The notes beneath the pieces are model-generated. The model was not told where the DNA came from, did no database searches, and worked only from the letters and a program-made list of their open reading frames with translations. Source: Mycolicibacterium sp. P9-22 (GTDB taxonomy: Bacteria; Actinomycetota; Actinomycetes; Mycobacteriales; Mycobacteriaceae). From it: DNA of 64,000 nt. The position numbers and the translations under genes are program-made. Location of the stretch: positions 1 through 64,000 of the forward strand of contig NZ_NPKP01000009.1 of NCBI RefSeq assembly GCF_008329585.1. The letters run 5' to 3'. The first letter of the stretch is position 1, and each line of letters starts with the position of its first letter. Shown here one piece after another: positions 52,211 to 60,570 of this stretch.

Positions 52211-52217
52211 TCCGGCG

Positions 52218-52223
52218 AGTCTA
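52218..52223 (-). promoter_or_regulatory. Putative -10 element, leaderless promoter of osmC
   Basis: TAGACT on the minus strand lies 7 nt before the ATG at 52210, with no ribosome binding site between. Confidence 0.5.
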
Positions 52224-52271
52224 CGGAGGCCCGAGCTAGTGTTGAACTACACCAGCTGAGGAGCTATCGCC

Positions 52272-52931
52272 GTGACGTACTACCCCCCGCAGCAACCGGG
52301 GCCGCAGGGACCATGGGGTCCACAACAGCAGGGCTCGTGGGATCCCCAGCAGCAACAGCAACCGCCGCAGGCCTACGAGTACCCGGCCTACGACGTGCCG
52401 CCACCGGCGCAGCCCTACGGCCAGCAGCCCTACGGTTACGGCGCCCCGCCTCCGGGCTATCCCTACGGTTATCCCCCGCCGCCCCCGAAGAAGAGCAACG
52501 GCACCTGGTGGATACTCGGCGGGCTGGCCAGCGTGCTGATCATCGCGGCGCTGGTGGTCGGCGGGGTGTTCCTGTTCCGCTCCGGCGATCAGATTCTGGT
52601 GTCCACCGACGAAGCCCAGATCCAAGAGCTGGTCCAAGAATTCGGCGCCGCGGGTAACACCGGGAAATTCTCCGATCTCGGTCAGTACTTCTGCGCCGCA
52701 GAGGCCGGAATGTTCGGGGCCCTCGGCGAACTCGGGGACATCCTGGAGGGCATGGACGTGCCGCAGAGCACCCAGACCACCGAGGTCACCGCCACCGATA
52801 TCACCGTGAAGGGCGATGTGGCGTCGGCCAAGATGAACGCCGGCGGCCCGTTCGACACCGCCTACTTCCGCAAGGAATCCGGCGAGTGGAAGGTCTGCAT
52901 GTCCGCCGCGGTGGAGTTCAGTCAGCGCTAG
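52272..52931 (+). CDS. Pro/Gln/Tyr-rich single-pass membrane protein, DUF4878-like
   Basis: This 219-residue protein has a cytosolic tail (1-75) full of Pro, Gln, Tyr and Gly. One transmembrane helix (about 80-102) leads to an extracytoplasmic domain (about 110-219; IQELVQEFGAAGNTGKFSDLGQYFC in part, ending GEWKVCMSA). That domain resembles the DUF4878/Rv0361-type lumazine-like fold common in actinobacterial anchored proteins. GAGGAG ribosome binding site before GTG. The last 14 bp overlap the opposing mutM. Function unknown. Confidence 0.75.
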   Translation: MTYYPPQQPGPQGPWGPQQQGSWDPQQQQQPPQAYEYPAYDVPPPAQPYGQQPYGYGAPPPGYPYGYPPPPPKKSNGTWWILGGLASVLIIAALVVGGVFLFRSGDQILVSTDEAQIQELVQEFGAAGNTGKFSDLGQYFCAAEAGMFGALGELGDILEGMDVPQSTQTTEVTATDITVKGDVASAKMNAGGPFDTAYFRKESGEWKVCMSAAVEFSQR

Positions 52932-53787
52932 CTGTACGCCGAATCCGCGGTGGCGGTTGGCATTTCGGGCAGTAGTACGACGACCGGTTCATGAACTTGT
53001 CGCGCTGCATCATCGCGCCGCAACGCCGGCACGCCTGGTCGACGCGCCCGTAGGCTTCCAGTGAGCGCTCGAAGTACCCGGATTCGCCGTTGACGTTGAC
53101 ATACAGCGAATCGAACGAGGTGCCGCCCTGGCTCAGCGCGCCGGTCATCACCTCGGCGGCGGCGTCCAGCAGTTCGGCCAGTTGCCGTTTGGTCAGTGCC
53201 GATGCCAACCGGGCACCGTTGATCTTGGCCCGCCAGAGCGCCTCATCGGCGTAGATGTTGCCGATCCCGGAGACCACTGTCTGGTCCAGCAGCTGGCGTT
53301 TGATCTCGGAATGCTTGCGTCGCAACACCGTGACCACACCATCGCGGTTGAACTCGGGGTCCAGCGGGTCGCGGGCGATATGTGCGACGGGTTCGGGCAC
53401 CTCGGTGCCGTCGATGGTCACCATGTCGGTGAGCATCCAGCCCCCGAAGGTGCGCTGGTCGACGAAATTCAGTGACACACCGTTGTCGAGCATCGCGGCG
53501 ATCCGCAGATGCGACGGGTTCGGCACGTCACCGAGCAGCATCTGCCCGCTCATCCCGAGATGCACGACGAGCGCGTCACCGCTGGAAAGGGTGAGCCACA
53601 GGTACTTTCCGCGCCGGCCGGTTCCGGTGATGGTGTTGCCCAGCAGGCGCCCGGTCAGGTCGCCGGAGCCGCCGATGTGCCTGCGCGCGGCACGCGGATG
53701 CAGCACCTGCACATCGGTGATGACGCGGTCCAGGATGTGTGCGGCCAACCCCTGCCGCACCACCTCGACCTCAGGGAGTTCCGGCAT
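52918..53787 (-). CDS. mutM: Formamidopyrimidine-DNA glycosylase
   Basis: This 289-residue base-excision repair enzyme excises 8-oxoguanine. It has the catalytic Pro2 and Glu3 (MPELPEVE), Lys in GRRGKYLW, the helix-two-turn-helix GIGNIYADEALW and a zinc finger CRRC-x16-CPKC at the C-terminus. It overlaps rnc by 17 nt, as part of the DUF177-rnc-mutM operon. Confidence 0.96.
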   Translation of the reverse strand: MPELPEVEVVRQGLAAHILDRVITDVQVLHPRAARRHIGGSGDLTGRLLGNTITGTGRRGKYLWLTLSSGDALVVHLGMSGQMLLGDVPNPSHLRIAAMLDNGVSLNFVDQRTFGGWMLTDMVTIDGTEVPEPVAHIARDPLDPEFNRDGVVTVLRRKHSEIKRQLLDQTVVSGIGNIYADEALWRAKINGARLASALTKRQLAELLDAAAEVMTGALSQGGTSFDSLYVNVNGESGYFERSLEAYGRVDQACRRCGAMMQRDKFMNRSSYYCPKCQPPPRIRRTASAD

Positions 53788-54493
53788 CCCCGGTCTCGTC
53801 GTTGCCCGAGGCGTCGATGGCGCTCCACGCTGCGGCCGCCGCCTTGAGTTCGGCCTCTTTCTTCGTGCGCCCGATCCCGCGGCCGTACTGCCGTTCGGCG
53901 ATGACCACGATCGCGGTGAATTCCTTGTCGTGGTCGGGTCCCTCGGCGCTGACGGTATAGGCCGGCGGGCCCAGCCCGCGCGCGACGGACAATTCCTGCA
54001 GGCTGCTCTTCCAGTCCAGCCCGGCGCCGAGCGTCGGCGCGGTGTCGAGAAGTTCGCTGAACAGGCGCAGGATCGCGTCGCGTGCAACCACATTGCCCTG
54101 ATCCAGATAGATTGCGCCCAAAAGGGATTCGACACCGTCGGCCAGGATGCTGGACTTGTCGGCGCCGCCGGAGCTTTCCTCCCCCTTGCCGAGCAGCAGG
54201 TGGTTGCCCAGGCCTAGTTTGCGTCCGACATCGGCGAGGGCCTGGGTGTTGACGATGCTGGCCCGCAGCTTGGCCAGATCGCCTTCGGGACGGTCGGGGT
54301 GACGGTGGTAGAGCTCCTCGGTGATCGTCAGACCCAGCACCGCGTCGCCGAGGAATTCCAGGCGCTCGTTGGTGGGCAGCCCGCCGTTCTCATAGGAATA
54401 GCTGCGATGGGTCAGGGCCATGGTGAGCAGATCCTCGGGCAGCCGCACACCCAGGGCTTCGATCAGCGACTCGTGCTCAGCCGTCACTGGCAT
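53771..54493 (-). CDS. rnc: Ribonuclease III
   Basis: This 240-residue dsRNA endonuclease has the signature NERLEFLGDAVLGL, the second acidic site ESLLGAIYLDQG, and a C-terminal dsRNA-binding domain (about 160-228, DWKSSLQELSVARGLGPPAY in part). A short charged tail follows. It overlaps both neighbours by 17 nt, showing tight coupling. Confidence 0.96.
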   Translation of the reverse strand: MPVTAEHESLIEALGVRLPEDLLTMALTHRSYSYENGGLPTNERLEFLGDAVLGLTITEELYHRHPDRPEGDLAKLRASIVNTQALADVGRKLGLGNHLLLGKGEESSGGADKSSILADGVESLLGAIYLDQGNVVARDAILRLFSELLDTAPTLGAGLDWKSSLQELSVARGLGPPAYTVSAEGPDHDKEFTAIVVIAERQYGRGIGRTKKEAELKAAAAAWSAIDASGNDETGDAGTP

Positions 54494-55031
54494 CTCCGGC
54501 TTGGTCCTTCAGCGCGGCCAGCTTGGCCCAGCGGGGATCGATCTTGTCGTGCGCGTGGCCCGGCTCGGCGTCGGCGAGCGCAACACCGCAGTCCGGGCAC
54601 AGCCCGGCGCAGTCCTCCCGGCACACCGGCGAGAACGGCAGGACCAGCCCGACCGCGTCCACGACGGTCTGCTCGATGTCGACGCGGTCGTCGACGACGT
54701 GGCCGACCTCGTCTTCCTCGGTGGTCGCCTCGGTGGTGCTGCCCGGGTAGGCGAACAGTTCGGTGATGTCGATCGACACCTCATCGCTGACCGGTTCCAG
54801 GCAGCGCACGCATTCGCCGGTGGTGGGACCGGAGACCGTGCCGGTCACCAGGGCGCCCTCGGAGACCGATTCGATGCGCAGGTCCAGCTCCAGCGGGGCG
54901 CCCTGCTCGATGCGGACCAGGTCCAGACCGATGCGCGACGGCGACGGCACCGTCTCGTGCACCTCGATCATCGAGCCCGGCCGGCGACCCAGCCGCGAGA
55001 TGTCGATCGCGAGGGGATTTTTGCCAGCCAT
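54477..55031 (-). CDS. DUF177 (YceD-like) protein with Cys pairs (Rv2926c-type)
   Basis: This 184-residue protein has CVRC in the middle and a C-terminal cluster CREDCAGLCPDCG that could bind zinc. The YceD family is linked to 23S rRNA accumulation and ribosome assembly and usually precedes rpmF. Here rpmF is absent and rnc follows directly, as in M. tuberculosis. The start is leaderless-like. Confidence 0.9.
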   Translation of the reverse strand: MAGKNPLAIDISRLGRRPGSMIEVHETVPSPSRIGLDLVRIEQGAPLELDLRIESVSEGALVTGTVSGPTTGECVRCLEPVSDEVSIDITELFAYPGSTTEATTEEDEVGHVVDDRVDIEQTVVDAVGLVLPFSPVCREDCAGLCPDCGVALADAEPGHAHDKIDPRWAKLAALKDQAGDASDG

Positions 55032-55037
55032 GACTCG

Positions 55038-55043
55038 ATCCTA
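55038..55043 (-). promoter_or_regulatory. Putative -10 element, leaderless promoter of DUF177-rnc-mutM
   Basis: TAGGAT on the minus strand lies 6 nt before the ATG at 55031 without a ribosome binding site. Confidence 0.5.
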
Positions 55044-55227
55044 CTTCGGTGCCGATGACGCTCGGGCACACCCGACACTCGATCACCGAGATTTTAAGTC
55101 GCCGGCGGCGCTGTGGCCGGTGAGGTCGTTGGCGCAATGGACCGCGCGGCCGATGGCCCGGTGCCGGCCGCCGCGGAAGCCGATACTCGTGGTCACGAAG
55201 TCGACTTGCTGCGTAAAGGACGTATCT

Positions 55228-56409
55228 GTGACCGTGAAGTTGCACTGGTTTCTGCCCACCTACGGCGACAGCCGGCTGATCGTCGGAGGTGGACACGGCA
55301 CCCCGGCCGGTGCCGCCGGGGGTGACCGCGAGGCGTCCATCGACTACCTGGCGTCGATCGTGCGGGCCGCCGAGCGGTTCGGCTTCACCGGAGCGCTCAT
55401 CCCGACCGGGGCCTGGTGCGAGGACGCTTTCGTGACCGCCGCTCTACTGGCGCGGGAGACGACATCACTGGCCTTCCTGGTGGCGTTCCGCCCGGGACTG
55501 GTGAGTCCGACGCTGTCGGCGCAGATGGCCGCCACCTTCGCCCGGCATGCCCCGGGACGCATCCTGCTCAACGTCGTCGTCGGCGGCGAGGCACACGAGC
55601 AGCGGTCCTTCGGCGACCACCTGGACAAGGACGCCCGGTACGCGCGGGCCGACGAGTTCCTCGAGGTCGTGCGCCGCCTCTTCGCCGGCGAAACGGTCAG
55701 CCTGAACGGCGACTACGTCAACGTCGAGGAAGCCGCGCTGGCGGTGCCGCCGAATCCGATACCGCCGCTGTACTTCGGGGGCAGCTCCAAGGCCGCAGGC
55801 CCGGTCGCGGCGCGCCATTCCGATGTCTACCTCACCTGGGGCGAGCCGCCGGCCGCGGTCGCCGAGAAGATCGCCTGGATCCGCAAGGAAGCCGAGGCCG
55901 AAGGCCGCACGCTGCGCTTCGGTATCCGGTTGCACACCATCTCCCGCGACACGGCCGAGGAAGCATGGGCGCAGGCCGACAAGCTGATCGGTGCGCTCGA
56001 CGAGCAGACCGTGCAGGCCGCCCAGGCCGGGCTGGCGCGCAGCCAGTCCGAGGGCCAGAAGCGGATGCTGGCTTTGCATGAGGCCAATCGCACCAACGGA
56101 ACATGGAGCGACGCACGCAGTTTGGAGATCGCGCCGAATCTGTGGTCCGGCGTCGGACTGGTGCGCGGCGGGGCGGGCACCGCCCTGGTCGGCAGCCACA
56201 CCGAGGTCGCCGACCGGATCGCCGAGTACGCCGAAATCGGCATCGACGAGTTCATTTTCTCCGGCTACCCACATTTGGAGGAGCTGTACTGGTTCGGCGA
56301 GGGCGTGGTGCCGGTCCTCCGTGAACGCGGCCTCTTCAACCTTGGATCCGGGCAGCATTCGCCGATAGCGCCCAGCGTCTCGATTCCGTTCGTCGGGTCC
56401 GCGCGCTAA
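55228..56409 (+). CDS. SsuD-like FMNH2-dependent (LLM class) monooxygenase
   Basis: This 393-residue luciferase-like monooxygenase shares blocks with alkanesulfonate monooxygenase SsuD: GALIPTGAWCEDAF, FLVAFRPGLVSPT, NVVVGGEAHEQ, PPLYFGGSSKAAG, YLTWGEPPAAVAEKI, FGIRLHTISRD, NLWSGVGLVRGGAGTALVG and FSGYPHLEELY. Such enzymes cleave C-S bonds of sulfonates or sulfones with O2 and FMNH2. No SsuE-type flavin reductase is adjacent. GTG 55228 has AAAGGA 7 nt upstream. The next gene starts 94 bp downstream behind its own dyads. Confidence 0.87.
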   Translation: MTVKLHWFLPTYGDSRLIVGGGHGTPAGAAGGDREASIDYLASIVRAAERFGFTGALIPTGAWCEDAFVTAALLARETTSLAFLVAFRPGLVSPTLSAQMAATFARHAPGRILLNVVVGGEAHEQRSFGDHLDKDARYARADEFLEVVRRLFAGETVSLNGDYVNVEEAALAVPPNPIPPLYFGGSSKAAGPVAARHSDVYLTWGEPPAAVAEKIAWIRKEAEAEGRTLRFGIRLHTISRDTAEEAWAQADKLIGALDEQTVQAAQAGLARSQSEGQKRMLALHEANRTNGTWSDARSLEIAPNLWSGVGLVRGGAGTALVGSHTEVADRIAEYAEIGIDEFIFSGYPHLEELYWFGEGVVPVLRERGLFNLGSGQHSPIAPSVSIPFVGSAR

Positions 56410-56443
56410 CGACACAGGCATGTCGGCGTAATCTCGCCGAAAT

Positions 56444-56453
56444 CCACGCGTGG
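56444..56453. promoter_or_regulatory. 10-bp palindrome, candidate operator
   Basis: CCACGCGTGG is a perfect palindrome, with weaker symmetry extending to AA/TT flanks at 56441-56456. It lies about 50 bp before the cupin start, in the promoter gap of the TMA/TMAO genes. Confidence 0.4.
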
Positions 56454-56457
56454 TTTC

Positions 56458-56484
56458 CTCACATCAGACAAGGTTTCATGTGAG
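56458..56484. promoter_or_regulatory. 7-bp inverted repeat, candidate operator
   Basis: CTCACAT-n13-ATGTGAG. It lies immediately downstream of the palindrome at 56444 and 19 bp before the cupin GTG. It could alternatively form a hairpin in the leader RNA. Confidence 0.4.
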
Positions 56485-56503
56485 AGATCATGATGGAGGT
56501 TCT

Positions 56504-56878
56504 GTGACGAGTATGGCCGCGCCCATCTTTCAGGTGACGTCGGGCTTCTGGGAGACACTGCCGCAGATGCCCCTCGAGCAGTACCCGGGCACCGAGGGGT
56601 TCATCGACGACGTCTATGCCAATCCCGACGGCGTACCCATGTGCTCGGGGTACTTCGAACTGCGCAATACCGATGCGCCGCTGGATTATTACTACGCCTA
56701 CGACGAAATGAAGGTCGTTCTCGAAGGTGAGTTCCGGTTGGAGAATCCGGACACCGGGCAGGTGCAGATCGCGCGGGCCAAGGACGCCATCTTCTTCCCG
56801 AAGGGCTCGCGCATCCTGTTCTCCACCCCCGACCACGCGCTGGCGTTCTACGTCGGCTACCGCTCGTTCGCCCCCTGA
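56504..56878 (+). CDS. Small cupin protein (EutQ-like)
   Basis: This 124-residue single-cupin protein has YYAYDEMKVVLEGEFRLENP and a second strand block DAIFFPKGSRILFSTPDHAL. Few His metal ligands of classic cupins are present, so metal binding is uncertain. GTG at 56504 has GGAGG 5 nt upstream; ATG 56513 is a less well placed alternative. It precedes the TMAO demethylase gene by 17 nt and probably forms an operon with it; small cupins often accompany osmolyte catabolism. Confidence 0.78.
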   Translation: MTSMAAPIFQVTSGFWETLPQMPLEQYPGTEGFIDDVYANPDGVPMCSGYFELRNTDAPLDYYYAYDEMKVVLEGEFRLENPDTGQVQIARAKDAIFFPKGSRILFSTPDHALAFYVGYRSFAP

Positions 56879-56895
56879 TCTCGCTGCCGGACTCC

Positions 56896-59184
56896 ATGAT
56901 CGAACGTTTCCGGGTGGCTCCCGGCTCGGTCACCGCGCTGTCGGTGACCGGAGGCGACCGCTTCGAGATCATCGACCGGCACGGGCGCCAGCCCGTGGAA
57001 CTGACGGTGCTGTCCGCCGATCCCCGCGCGGTCAGCGGATCCGCACCGGACTCCCCCGCCACGGTGTTGCGCGCCCTGGTGTCCGGCCCCGACGAGAACG
57101 GCTACGCGGCCGGCCGGATCCTGGGACTGCTGACACGCCACGTCGACCAGGATCAGGTGCGGGCCACCCGGCTGTTCGGCGGTGACTCCGCGGCGGGCGC
57201 CCGGCTCGGCTTCGCGGTCGACGCGGACGCCGTCGTCCTCATCGCCGCCCCCGCCACCCCGATGAACCTGGCTCTCGCCGAGCCGAATCCACCATCGGAA
57301 GTGCTGGTGGAGCTGCACCGGGGCAATCCGCGGCCGGTGCACGAGCGTGAGCTGCCCGCGCCGCTGGCCGAACCCATGTGGGAGATGCGCATCGATGCGT
57401 CGACCGCATCCTCCTATGAGATCCGGGCCGGCCAGTTCGTCCAGATCATCGACGTCCAGGGCCGGCAATGTTCGGACTTCCTGGCCTTCGATGCCCGGGG
57501 GCTCGACGGCGGCCACGAGTACGGCCTGGACGCCACCACCACCCGCACCATCGGTGGGGGTGCCTACCCGCAGCCCGGGCTGTTCGGCAAGTTCTTCGAC
57601 GGCCGGGCCCAGCCCCTCGTGGAGGTGGTGCGGGACACCGTGGGACGACACGACACCTTCGCCCTGGCCTGCACCGCCAAGTACTACGCCGATTTCGGCT
57701 ACCCCGGACATGTCAACTGCACAGACAACTTCAACGCGACCCTGGCGCGGTTCGGGGTGGCCGCCCGCGCCGGGTGGCCGGCGCTGAACCTGTTCTACAA
57801 CACCGCGTTCGACGCGGCGCACCAGTTGACCTCCGATGAGCCGTGGTCACGCCCGGGCGACTACGTGATGCTTCGGGCCTGCACCGACTTGGTGTGTGCA
57901 TCATCGGCCTGCCCGGACGATATCGATCCGGCGAACGGCTGGATGCCCACCGACATCCACGTCCGCGTCTACGACTCGACCAGGAGGTTCTCTGTGGCGG
58001 TGGGACACCGGCTGACACCGGACTCCGAACCCGTGCTGACCAAGCCCACCGCGTTCGCCTCCCGGACCGGCGCGCTGACCTCGAATTTCACTGAGTATCA
58101 GGGCTATTGGCTGCCCAACAGCTTCGACGGCCACGGACCGCAGCAGGAGTACTGGGCGTGCCGCGAACGCGTCGCGGTGATGGATCTGTCGGCGTTGCGC
58201 AAGTTCGAGGTGCTGGGCCCCGACGCGGAGGCCCTGCTGCAGGCCACGCTGACCCGCGATATCCGTCGGCTGTCCCGCGGGCAGGTGGTGTACTCGGCGA
58301 TGTGCACGGAATCCGGCGGCGTCATCGACGACTGCACGGTACTGCAACTGAGCGACAACAACTTCCGTTTCATCGGCGGTGACCCGCACGACGGGATGTG
58401 GCTGCGCACCCAGGCCGAGAAGTTGGGGCTGCAGCAGGTGTGGATCAAGGATTCCACCGACCAGATGCACAATATCGCCGTGCAGGGCCCGGCCAGCCGT
58501 GACCTGCTCTCCGGGCTGATCTGGACGCCACTGACTCAGCCCGCACTGCGCGACCTGGGGTGGTTCCGGTTCCTGATCGGCCGGCTCGGCGGGCCGGACG
58601 GGATCCCGCTGCTGGTGTCGCGCACCGGGTACTCCGGCGAGCTCGGCTACGAACTGTGGGTGCATCCTTCCGACGCCGAAACCCTCTGGGACGCCGTGTG
58701 GCTGGCTGGTGAACCGTACGGACTGACACCCCTGGGCCTGGAGGCACTGGAGGTGTTGCGCGTCGAGTCGGGCCTGGTCGCGGCGGGCCACGAGTTCGAC
58801 GACCAGACCGACCCGTTCGAGGCCGGTATCGGTTTCGCCGTGCCGCTGAAATCCAAGGCCGACGATTTCATCGGCCGGGACGCGCTTCTCGAACGCAAGG
58901 CACACCCGCAACGCACCCTGGTCGGGCTGCGGCTGGACGGCAACGAGACAGCCACGCACGGGGACTGCGTGCACATCGGACGCGCCCAGGTCGGCGTGAT
59001 CACCAGCGGCGTGCGCTCTCCGATCCTGGGCGCCAGCATCGCGTTGTGCCGCATCGCCATTCAGCACAGCGAGCCCGGCACCCGGGTGGAGGTCGGCAAG
59101 CTCGACGGGCACCGTAAGCGTATCCCGGCCACCGTCACCACCTTTCCGTTCCATGACCCGGACAAGACCCGACCCCGTTCATGA
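56896..59184 (+). CDS. tdm: Trimethylamine N-oxide demethylase (DUF1989-GcvT fusion)
   Basis: This 762-residue protein has a DUF1989 (urea-carboxylase-associated) domain (about 160-365), preceded by a related but degenerate stretch, and a C-terminal GcvT/THF-binding aminomethyltransferase domain (about 400-760; EYWACRERVAVMDLSALRK in part, SRTGYSGELGYELWV). This architecture and length are those of Tdm, which splits TMAO into dimethylamine and formaldehyde; the GcvT part can pass the one-carbon unit to tetrahydrofolate. Cys259, Cys275, Cys329, Cys334 and Cys339 are candidate metal ligands. Trimethylamine monooxygenase follows directly, which strongly supports the call. Confidence 0.82.
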   Translation: MIERFRVAPGSVTALSVTGGDRFEIIDRHGRQPVELTVLSADPRAVSGSAPDSPATVLRALVSGPDENGYAAGRILGLLTRHVDQDQVRATRLFGGDSAAGARLGFAVDADAVVLIAAPATPMNLALAEPNPPSEVLVELHRGNPRPVHERELPAPLAEPMWEMRIDASTASSYEIRAGQFVQIIDVQGRQCSDFLAFDARGLDGGHEYGLDATTTRTIGGGAYPQPGLFGKFFDGRAQPLVEVVRDTVGRHDTFALACTAKYYADFGYPGHVNCTDNFNATLARFGVAARAGWPALNLFYNTAFDAAHQLTSDEPWSRPGDYVMLRACTDLVCASSACPDDIDPANGWMPTDIHVRVYDSTRRFSVAVGHRLTPDSEPVLTKPTAFASRTGALTSNFTEYQGYWLPNSFDGHGPQQEYWACRERVAVMDLSALRKFEVLGPDAEALLQATLTRDIRRLSRGQVVYSAMCTESGGVIDDCTVLQLSDNNFRFIGGDPHDGMWLRTQAEKLGLQQVWIKDSTDQMHNIAVQGPASRDLLSGLIWTPLTQPALRDLGWFRFLIGRLGGPDGIPLLVSRTGYSGELGYELWVHPSDAETLWDAVWLAGEPYGLTPLGLEALEVLRVESGLVAAGHEFDDQTDPFEAGIGFAVPLKSKADDFIGRDALLERKAHPQRTLVGLRLDGNETATHGDCVHIGRAQVGVITSGVRSPILGASIALCRIAIQHSEPGTRVEVGKLDGHRKRIPATVTTFPFHDPDKTRPRS

Positions 59185-59204
59185 CGTCCCCCGAGGAGAA
59201 TCCG

Positions 59205-60542
59205 ATGACCAGAACAGCCGTGATCGGTGCCGGCCCATGCGGACTGGCCCAGCTGCATGCGTTCGAGCAGGCGCGCCAGGACGGCGTCGACGTCGGCGAG
59301 GTGGTGTGTTTCGAGAAGCAGAGCGACTGGGGTGGGCTGTGGAACTACACCTGGCGCACCGGTCTGGACGCCCACGGCGATCCGGTGCACGGCAGCATGT
59401 ACCGCTACCTGTGGTCCAACGGGCCCAAGGAATGCCTGGAGTTCGCCGACTACAGCTTCGATGAGCACTTCGGCGGCCCCATCCCGTCGTTTCCGCCGCG
59501 TGAGGTGCTCTACGACTACATCGTCGGGCGGGCCAAGAAGAGCAATGTGCGCCAGTTCATCCAGTTCGACACCGCGGTCCGCGATATCACCTTCGACGGG
59601 AACACCTTCGCCGTCACCGTCGAATCGTGGGAGACCGGCCCCGGCGAGTTGCGCACCGAGGCGTTCGACCATGTCATCGTCGCAACGGGGCACTTCTCCA
59701 CACCCTACGTGCCGGAATACCCCGGCTTCGAAGCCTTTCCGGGTCGCATCCTGCATTCCCACGATTTCCGCGACGCGGTCGAGTTCACCGGGAAGAACCT
59801 GCTGATCCTGGGCAGCAGCTACTCGGCCGAGGACATCGCGCTGCAGTCCCTCAAGTACGGCGCTGCGTCCATCACCATCTGCTACCGCAATGCAGCGATG
59901 GGATTCGGCTGGCCCGACGGCATCACCGAAGTGCCTGCGCTGCAACACCTCGACGGCCGCACCGCACATTTCGCCGACGGCACCAGCCGCGTCGTCGACG
60001 CCATCATCCTGTGCACCGGGTACCAACACCACTTCCCGTTCATCGACACCGACCTGCGGCTGACGACCACCAACAACCTGTATCCCGCCGGGCTGTACAA
60101 GGGTGTGGTGTGGACTGCCAACCCGAAGCTGCTCTACCTCGGCATGCAGGACCAGTACTACACCTTCAACATGTTCGACGCGCAGGCGTTCGTGGCCCGG
60201 GATGTGGTGCTCGGCCGGTTACCGCTGCCCACCGCGGAGGCGATGGCCGATGACGTCGACGCCTGGCTGACCATGTACGCCGCGGTGGACACCGTGACGG
60301 AACAGATCGACTTCCAGACCGCTTACGTCCGGGATCTGATGGCGCTGACCGACTACCAGGAGTTCGACCTGGAGCTGGTGCGCCGGCATTTCGTCACCTG
60401 GGAACACGACAAGGACGAGAGCATCACCGGCTACCGCGACAAATCGTTCGCCTCGCCGTGCACCGGCACGGTCGGGCCCGTTCCCAGTTCCACCTGGTGG
60501 GAGGAACTCGACGACAGCTTGGCCCGGTTCCTGCAGCGCTGA
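59205..60542 (+). CDS. tmm: Trimethylamine monooxygenase (bacterial FMO)
   Basis: This 445-residue flavin monooxygenase resembles characterised Tmm throughout: FAD motif VIGAGPCGLAQL (6-17), CFEKQSDWGGLWNYTWRTGL, MYRYLWSNGPKECLEFADYS, the FMO-type FPGRILHSHDFRD, NADPH motif GSSYSAEDIALQ and IILCTGYQHHFPF. It oxidises trimethylamine to TMAO with NADPH and O2 and may also oxidise dimethyl sulfide. ATG 59205 is chosen for its GAGGAG site; an upstream ATG at 59181 lacks one. It lies directly after tdm. Confidence 0.92.
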   Translation: MTRTAVIGAGPCGLAQLHAFEQARQDGVDVGEVVCFEKQSDWGGLWNYTWRTGLDAHGDPVHGSMYRYLWSNGPKECLEFADYSFDEHFGGPIPSFPPREVLYDYIVGRAKKSNVRQFIQFDTAVRDITFDGNTFAVTVESWETGPGELRTEAFDHVIVATGHFSTPYVPEYPGFEAFPGRILHSHDFRDAVEFTGKNLLILGSSYSAEDIALQSLKYGAASITICYRNAAMGFGWPDGITEVPALQHLDGRTAHFADGTSRVVDAIILCTGYQHHFPFIDTDLRLTTTNNLYPAGLYKGVVWTANPKLLYLGMQDQYYTFNMFDAQAFVARDVVLGRLPLPTAEAMADDVDAWLTMYAAVDTVTEQIDFQTAYVRDLMALTDYQEFDLELVRRHFVTWEHDKDESITGYRDKSFASPCTGTVGPVPSSTWWEELDDSLARFLQR

Positions 60543-60570
60543 GCACTGAAAATCTCGCTGAGTCCAACGG

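Noticed and set aside
55032..55227. Possible small gene or riboswitch before the SsuD-like gene
   Set aside because: No credible reading frame with a ribosome binding site and only short GC-rich dyads; no riboswitch consensus recognised.
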